Assembly: GCA_937957685.1 (NCBI GenBank)
Contig: CALGAO010000078.1
Span: 1 to 54,519 of the forward strand
Reading direction: 5' to 3'
DNA from: an uncultured Paenibacillaceae bacterium
GTDB taxonomy: Bacteria; Bacillota; Bacilli; Paenibacillales; DA-C8
DNA length: 54,519 nucleotides
The notes under the pieces were generated by a model. That model worked only from the letters and a program-made list of their open reading frames with translations, was not told where the DNA came from and did not search any database. How positions within the stretch are numbered: position 1 is the stretch's first letter; every line of letters starts with the position of its first letter. The position numbers were made by a program, and so were the translations under genes. Positions 50,278 to 54,519 of the stretch are shown here, piece after piece.

Positions 50278-51009
50278 TCACTCGCCCCTGGCGCGAATCG
50301 GCTCCAGCGGTTTCGAGTGGCCATAGGTCGAGACAGCCGTAGCGCTTGGCGCTGCCCAGCGAATGGCATTGCCAATGACCCGCAGCACTTCCGGGTTATG
50401 ATAAGTCGGATACGTCTCATGCCCCGGGCGGAAATAGAAGATCTTGCCGCGCGCGCGACGGTAAGTGATCCCGCTGCGGAAGACCTCCCCGCCCTCGAAC
50501 CAGCTGACGAACACCAGCTCGTCCGGCGGCGGCACATCGAAATGCTCGCCGTACATCTCTTCCCGCTCCAGTTCGATATACTCCCCGATCCCTTCGGCGA
50601 TCGGGTGCGAAGGATCGACCACCCACAGGCGCTCCTTCTCGTCGGCCTCACGCCATTTGAGTCGCCCGGTCTGTGTCCCCATCAGCCTGGAGAAAATCTT
50701 CGAAGCGTGGCCGGAATGCAGCACGATCAGCCCCATCCCTTCCAGCACGCGGGCATGGACGCGTTCGACGACCTCGTCGGCCACCTTGTCATGGGCGAGA
50801 TGTCCCCACCAGATCAGCACATCGGTCTCGGCCAACACATTCTCCGTCAATCCGTGCTCCGGTTCTTCCAACACCGCGGTGCGTATCATCAGATCATCCG
50901 CCGCCAACCCTTTGGCCAATGCCTGATGGATGCCATCAGGGTAGATCGCGGCGACCTGCTCGTCCCTGCGTTCATGAATGAATTCGTTCCAGATCGTTAC
51001 TCTGATCAT
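50278..51009 (-). CDS. ThuA-family (trehalose utilization) protein
   Basis: A 243-residue protein of the ThuA family, which has a class I glutamine-amidotransferase-like fold. In Sinorhizobium ThuA supports trehalose and sucrose catabolism through 3-keto intermediates. Family features: 'IRVTIWNEFIHERRDEQVAAIYPDGIHQALAKGL' at the N-terminus, 'DVLIWWGHLAHDKVADEVVERVHARVLEGMGLIVLHSGHASKIF', and 'PIAEGIGEYIELEREEMYGEHFDVPPPDELVFVSWFEGGEVFRSG'. The ATG at 51009 is preferred over an upstream TTG because it matches the family start. It is a single-gene unit, and ThuB or sugar transporter genes are absent from the window. Confidence 0.9.
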   Translation of the reverse strand: MIRVTIWNEFIHERRDEQVAAIYPDGIHQALAKGLAADDLMIRTAVLEEPEHGLTENVLAETDVLIWWGHLAHDKVADEVVERVHARVLEGMGLIVLHSGHASKIFSRLMGTQTGRLKWREADEKERLWVVDPSHPIAEGIGEYIELEREEMYGEHFDVPPPDELVFVSWFEGGEVFRSGITYRRARGKIFYFRPGHETYPTYHNPEVLRVIGNAIRWAAPSATAVSTYGHSKPLEPIRARGE

Positions 51010-51222
51010 CAAGACCAACCTGCCTTTCGTTTCAATAATAGGAATACGGCTGACACTCCTGCTGCGCCGATCACTCTTCAGTTCAAAAGATGCATCCGCG
51101 GAAGGTTGCCAGGCCAGCCATCTATAAGATTAATGGAAAAATACACAAATGCAACACTGACCTCTTGCACCCTCCTTCACCAGACAGCTCATCCCTCTCA
51201 TGCTCCTCCTGGGCATGCGGAC

Positions 51223-52518
51223 TCACGTCTTCGTCACCTTCACCTTCAGGATGCGCTTGCGATCCGCTTCCTCCACCTTGAACACGAGGCCGTCCCATTC
51301 GATCACCGGCCTGTCTGACGCCTCCGGAAGGCGCCCGAGCTGACCGATGATGAAGCCGCTGAGCGTGTCATAGTCATGGATCGGCAACTCCACTTTCAGA
51401 TGCCGGGCGGCATCGTCGAGCGTCATCATGCCGCTCATGAGGAAGGTGTTGTCGTCGAGCACGTTGATCTCCCGCTCCTCCTCATCATACTCATCGAAGA
51501 TGTTGCCGACGATCTCCTCGATCAGATCCTCCAGCGTCACGATCCCCGCCGTTCCCCCGTATTCGTCGATGACGATCGCCATATGTACCTTGTTCTTCTG
51601 CATCTCCTTCAGCAGCTGATCCGTCCGCTTCGATTCCGGCACGAAATACGGCTTGCGGACCACTTCCTTCATGTCGAATGTCTCCCGATCGCAATTCTCC
51701 GCGTATGCGATCAGATCCTTGACATGAATGATGCCGATGATATTGTCAAGCGTCTCGTCATATATTGGATAGCGTGTGTATTTCTCCCGATCGATGATCC
51801 CGATCAGTTCGGTGAGCGTCGCTTGCTTCGGGATCGCCGCGATGTGCGTGCGATGGGTCATGATGTCGGATGCGGTCTTGTTGTCGAAGTCGAAGATATT
51901 ATTGATCATGAATTTCTCCGAATCCTGGATCGTGCCCCGTTCCTCGCCCGCATCGACCATCATGCGGATCTCCTCTTCCGTCACCTCTTCATCATTGGCG
52001 TTGGGATCCGCGCCGAGCAGCCTGACGACCGCGTTGGTCGATACCGTCAGCAGCTTGACGAAAGGGGAGGTGAGGATCGACAGCCATCTCAGCGGACGAA
52101 CGACCATCATCGCGATCGGCTCCGCCTTCTGCATGGCGAACCGCTTGGGCACCAGTTCTCCGAACACCAATGTAAAATAAGAGAGCAGAAGTGTGATCAC
52201 CACGACGCTGACCGTTCCAAGCAAGCCTCGCGACAGGGGGACTCCGGCCTCATACAGCGCATCTGCCGCGATGCCGGCGAAACGTTCCGCGGCGAAAGCG
52301 CTGGCCAGAAAACCGGCCAGCGTAATGCCGATCTGGATCGTCGCCAGGAACTTGCTCGGTTCCTTCAGCAGCTTGAGGACGATATTCGCCTGCTTGTGCC
52401 CATCCTCCGCCATCAATTTGATCTTGTTGTCGTTCAGCGAGATGAGCGCCATCTCCGAAGCGGCGAAGAACGCATTGGCCACAATCAGGATCAGAAGAAT
52501 GAGCAGGTCTGCCACCAT
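51223..52518 (-). CDS. CNNM/HlyC-CorC family membrane protein (DUF21-CBS-CorC_HlyC)
   Basis: A 431-residue integral membrane protein. The DUF21 domain (about residues 1-190) holds 3-4 hydrophobic segments with 'ANAFFAASEMALISLNDNKIKLMAEDGHKQANIVLKLLKEPSKFLATIQIGITLAGFLASA' and 'GELVPKRFAMQKAEPIA'. Two CBS motifs follow ('MTHRTHIAAIPKQATLTELIGIIDREKYTRYPIYD' and 'MAIVIDEYGGTAGIVTLEDLIEEIVGNIFDEYDEE'), then a C-terminal CorC_HlyC domain ('IHDYDTLSGFIIGQLGRLPE'). Homologues export or sense Mg2+, as in CNNM and MpfA/YhdP proteins. The ATG at 52518 has GGAGG 8 nt upstream; a TTG five codons earlier lies on that GGAGG. Confidence 0.92.
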   Translation of the reverse strand: MVADLLILLILIVANAFFAASEMALISLNDNKIKLMAEDGHKQANIVLKLLKEPSKFLATIQIGITLAGFLASAFAAERFAGIAADALYEAGVPLSRGLLGTVSVVVITLLLSYFTLVFGELVPKRFAMQKAEPIAMMVVRPLRWLSILTSPFVKLLTVSTNAVVRLLGADPNANDEEVTEEEIRMMVDAGEERGTIQDSEKFMINNIFDFDNKTASDIMTHRTHIAAIPKQATLTELIGIIDREKYTRYPIYDETLDNIIGIIHVKDLIAYAENCDRETFDMKEVVRKPYFVPESKRTDQLLKEMQKNKVHMAIVIDEYGGTAGIVTLEDLIEEIVGNIFDEYDEEEREINVLDDNTFLMSGMMTLDDAARHLKVELPIHDYDTLSGFIIGQLGRLPEASDRPVIEWDGLVFKVEEADRKRILKVKVTKT

Positions 52519-52792
52519 GACGATCGCCTCCAATCTTCACTTGCTATCATAACCAGTTTCGGAAATTTTACGCTCGCCGGACTCCTGACAGAGACCGCAG
52601 ATCTGCCGTCTCGCTGCTTATGACCGGATCGACCGCCTCTCGGCCCGCACCATGACAGGATGACCATCACACCCGAAGCGGTCATTTATGAGGCACAACA
52701 CCCGCTGTCATATCGTGGAATTCCGCTTCAAGTTATGCTAATCTATTACAAGGAAATTTGTAAATCTATCAGCAGAAAAAGGAGAGGAAATA

Positions 52793-54307
52793 ATGTCTAT
52801 GAAAACTCGGAAGCTCTTGTCGCTTATCGCCGTGCTCACCTGCTTCATCATGGTGTTTGCGGCCTGCGAGCCGGTAAGCGGGGTGAATCTCAACAACATC
52901 TTCACAACTTCGCTGGAACAGGAATCCTATGAAGGCAATGCCAAGATCACGCTCGAGCTGGTGCCCGGCGAAAATCCGTCAGCGCTCGGTGAGCTTGCGG
53001 GAATACTGGCATTTGTACAGGGCATCGAACTGGATCTTTATGAAGTGAAGCAAGAGAATGCCAGCACAGGTTCGTTCAAGGGCAACCTCAACTTCGGAGG
53101 CTTCACGATTCCAGTCGCCGCATCCGTAACGGTTGATCAGGTCGTATTCCAGGTCGAAGGCATCGAACGTCCGCTGGTGATCGATCTGACATCCAGCTTT
53201 ACGCAACTGGGGATCGAACCCGATCTTGCCCTGCTCACCCGTGCGGAAAGTGATATGAACAAGGCGATCTTCAAATACCTGTTGCCGAATCTTCCGAATC
53301 CGAACAAGGTGAATTACTCCACGACGACGATTGAAGTGAACGGCCAACAGAAGAATGTCGGCAAGCTCCATGCGGAGCTGAATGGCACGGAACTGCTCGA
53401 GTTGGCCCAGTTGGCGATTCGCAGCCTGGCGCAGGATGAAGAGGGCCTGAGGGCGTTCCTGAGTGAGTTCTACGATATAGCGGCGCCCATCTTTCAGAAG
53501 GTCATCGCTGACCTCAAGCAGGATGAACCCGAAGACAGCCACTCGTTTGAGTTCCTGCAGGCTTATCTGTCCAACAAGACGCTGGTGACCGAATTCCTGT
53601 ACACCACCATCACACAAGGCTATAAAGCAGCTCTGTGGGAATTCGGCAAATTCACGGAGGAAATCGAAGACCCGGAAGCACTGGATGCAAGCACGCTGTC
53701 CGCAGACATCTACCTGGACAGCAACCTGAACATCATCCGCACGGAGTATGAGCTGAAGGTATCCATGGGTCAGGATGGCGGCGCCATCATCATCAACATC
53801 TCCAGCGACAGATGGAACATCAACGGGGATGTCAAGGCTGATCTGCTCGACGGCACGAACGGCATCGATCTGGAGGGCTATTATGTGGAGCAGGAGGTTC
53901 TCTCCTCCATCAATCCGAATTCGCTGCTCGGCCAGCTGCTCTCCGCTCTCGGATACAACAAGAAGACCACTTATGTCTGGCTCGATGACTATGGCATCTA
54001 TGTAGACAATGGCACAACCTTCGTCTCTGCCTTTGAGATCTCCTGGTACCTCGACGTCGAGCTGGATTGGGACAGCCTGTACACCGATGAGATCGTCCTG
54101 TACGACTACACCGGCACCACCGTCGCTCTCCCGCTGGGTCAGAACAAGATCATCGTCAACGGTGAGGAGCGCAGCATCCGGCGCGGCGCGTTCGAGGACG
54201 AGTACGACTACTATGTGCCGCTCCGCGCAGTCGCGGAAGCGTTCGGCTATGAAGTCATCTGGGATCAGGAGTTCCAGACCATCGACCTTATCAAGACTTA
54301 CTTCTAA
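52793..54307 (+). CDS. Lipoprotein with C-terminal stalk (Cu_amine_oxidN1-like) domain
   Basis: A surface lipoprotein of 504 residues. The signal peptide (MSMKTRKLLSLIAVLTCFIMV) ends in lipobox FAAC (Cys 25). The middle 350 residues are unrecognised: beta-rich in the first part ('YEGNAKITLELVPGENPSALGELAGILA'), then helical ('AESDMNKAIFKYLLPNLPNPNKVNYS'), then beta-rich again. The last 50 residues form one stalk-type module: 'NKIIVNGEERSIRRGAFEDEYDYYVPLRAVAEAFGYEVIWDQEFQTIDL'. Stalk modules usually stand at the N-terminus or in pairs, so a single C-terminal copy is somewhat unusual. AGGAGAGG lies 5 nt before the ATG. Function unknown. Confidence 0.8.
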   Translation: MSMKTRKLLSLIAVLTCFIMVFAACEPVSGVNLNNIFTTSLEQESYEGNAKITLELVPGENPSALGELAGILAFVQGIELDLYEVKQENASTGSFKGNLNFGGFTIPVAASVTVDQVVFQVEGIERPLVIDLTSSFTQLGIEPDLALLTRAESDMNKAIFKYLLPNLPNPNKVNYSTTTIEVNGQQKNVGKLHAELNGTELLELAQLAIRSLAQDEEGLRAFLSEFYDIAAPIFQKVIADLKQDEPEDSHSFEFLQAYLSNKTLVTEFLYTTITQGYKAALWEFGKFTEEIEDPEALDASTLSADIYLDSNLNIIRTEYELKVSMGQDGGAIIINISSDRWNINGDVKADLLDGTNGIDLEGYYVEQEVLSSINPNSLLGQLLSALGYNKKTTYVWLDDYGIYVDNGTTFVSAFEISWYLDVELDWDSLYTDEIVLYDYTGTTVALPLGQNKIIVNGEERSIRRGAFEDEYDYYVPLRAVAEAFGYEVIWDQEFQTIDLIKTYF

Positions 54308-54374
54308 GAGTGCATTCACGAACGGTCAGGAATCTGTCATCAGGCGCAACCAACCACGCGCCTTAACCGAGGCA

Positions 54375-54395
54375 AGGGACTGTCTGCAAAGTCCC
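54375..54395 (+). terminator. Short hairpin after the stalk-domain lipoprotein gene
   Basis: GGGACT and AGTCCC pair around GTCTGCAA. No T-tract, so termination is doubtful. Confidence 0.35.
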
Positions 54396-54408
54396 CGACA
54401 TGACATAC

Positions 54409-54457
54409 GAGGCTGTCGCGCAAGCCAGAGACGACTGGCTGACGTGCAGCCTCTTCT
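54409..54457 (+). terminator. Terminator of the stalk-domain lipoprotein gene
   Basis: GAGGCTG and CAGCCTC form the outer stem with AGCCAG/CTGGCT inside, followed by TTCTTC. It is the last feature I can support; 54458-54519 shows nothing. Confidence 0.6.
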
Positions 54458-54519
54458 TCATATGGGCGTCAAAGGGGAACCGCCGCGACATTCGCATCGG
54501 AAAAGCAGGGGATACGGCG

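Overview
The window looks like a chromosomal segment from an endospore-forming member of the Paenibacillaceae (Bacillota), probably Paenibacillus or a close relative. The evidence is Gram-positive lipoproteins and strong GGAGG ribosome-binding sites, frequent TTG/GTG starts, an OpuA/GbsR osmoprotectant system, xylan-side-chain glycosidases (GH67, GH31), an HprK paralogue, stalk-domain (copper amine oxidase N-terminal type) proteins, and a spore-coat polysaccharide cluster resembling the ytc/cot region of Bacillus subtilis. I saw no rRNA or tRNA gene, no CRISPR array and no intact insertion sequence. G+C content is moderately high, judged by eye.

Layout. 1-3.1 kb: the 5' end of an ABC substrate-binding lipoprotein, an unknown lipoprotein, a YkuK-type RNase H-like protein and a zinc-ribbon protein. 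3.5-7.4 kb: the opuAA-opuAB-opuAC glycine-betaine importer with a divergent GbsR-type regulator. 7.6-11.3 kb: a GH67 alpha-glucuronidase with a cre-like site and phased direct repeats upstream, next to one intact sugar ABC permease and the C-terminal stump of its partner, so this uptake locus is decayed. 11.4-12.9 kb: a MATE exporter. 13.3-19.1 kb: a complete five-gene oligopeptide/dipeptide importer (oppA-B-C-D-F order). 19.5-23.0 kb: a heterodimeric ABC exporter. 24-25.5 kb: a chemoreceptor. 25.6-28.8 kb: GDPD, MFS and aldo/keto reductase genes on one strand. 28.9-30.8 kb: a CzrA-type zinc sensor divergent from a CDF zinc exporter, with a recognisable operator. 30.9-34.5 kb: tandem repeats, a GH31 alpha-xylosidase and a divergent AraC regulator. 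34.7-39.3 kb: an LtaS-like sulfatase-fold enzyme and a frameshifted stalk-domain protein. 39.5-41.1 kb: a cold-shock protein with a structured leader, and a divergent HprK paralogue. 41.4-50.1 kb: a spore-envelope cluster with nucleotide-sugar enzymes (ytcA/ytcB-like), two glycosyltransferases (CotSA- and YtcC-like), a CotS-family kinase-like protein with a very unusual Arg/Ser tail, an extremely acidic small protein and an APH-fold kinase. 50.3-54.5 kb: a ThuA-like protein, a CNNM/CorC membrane protein and a lipoprotein ending in a stalk domain.

How the parts fit. Alpha-glucuronidase, alpha-xylosidase, an AraC regulator, a cre-like site and an HprK paralogue suggest hemicellulose use under carbon control. 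Opu/GbsR, CDF/CzrA and Csp are stress-response modules. The 41-50 kb block probably builds glycosylated outer spore layers. The features I consider most worth following are the 127-residue Arg/Ser-rich tail on the CotS-family protein beside a poly-Asp/Glu protein, and the terminator-like hairpin in the csp leader.
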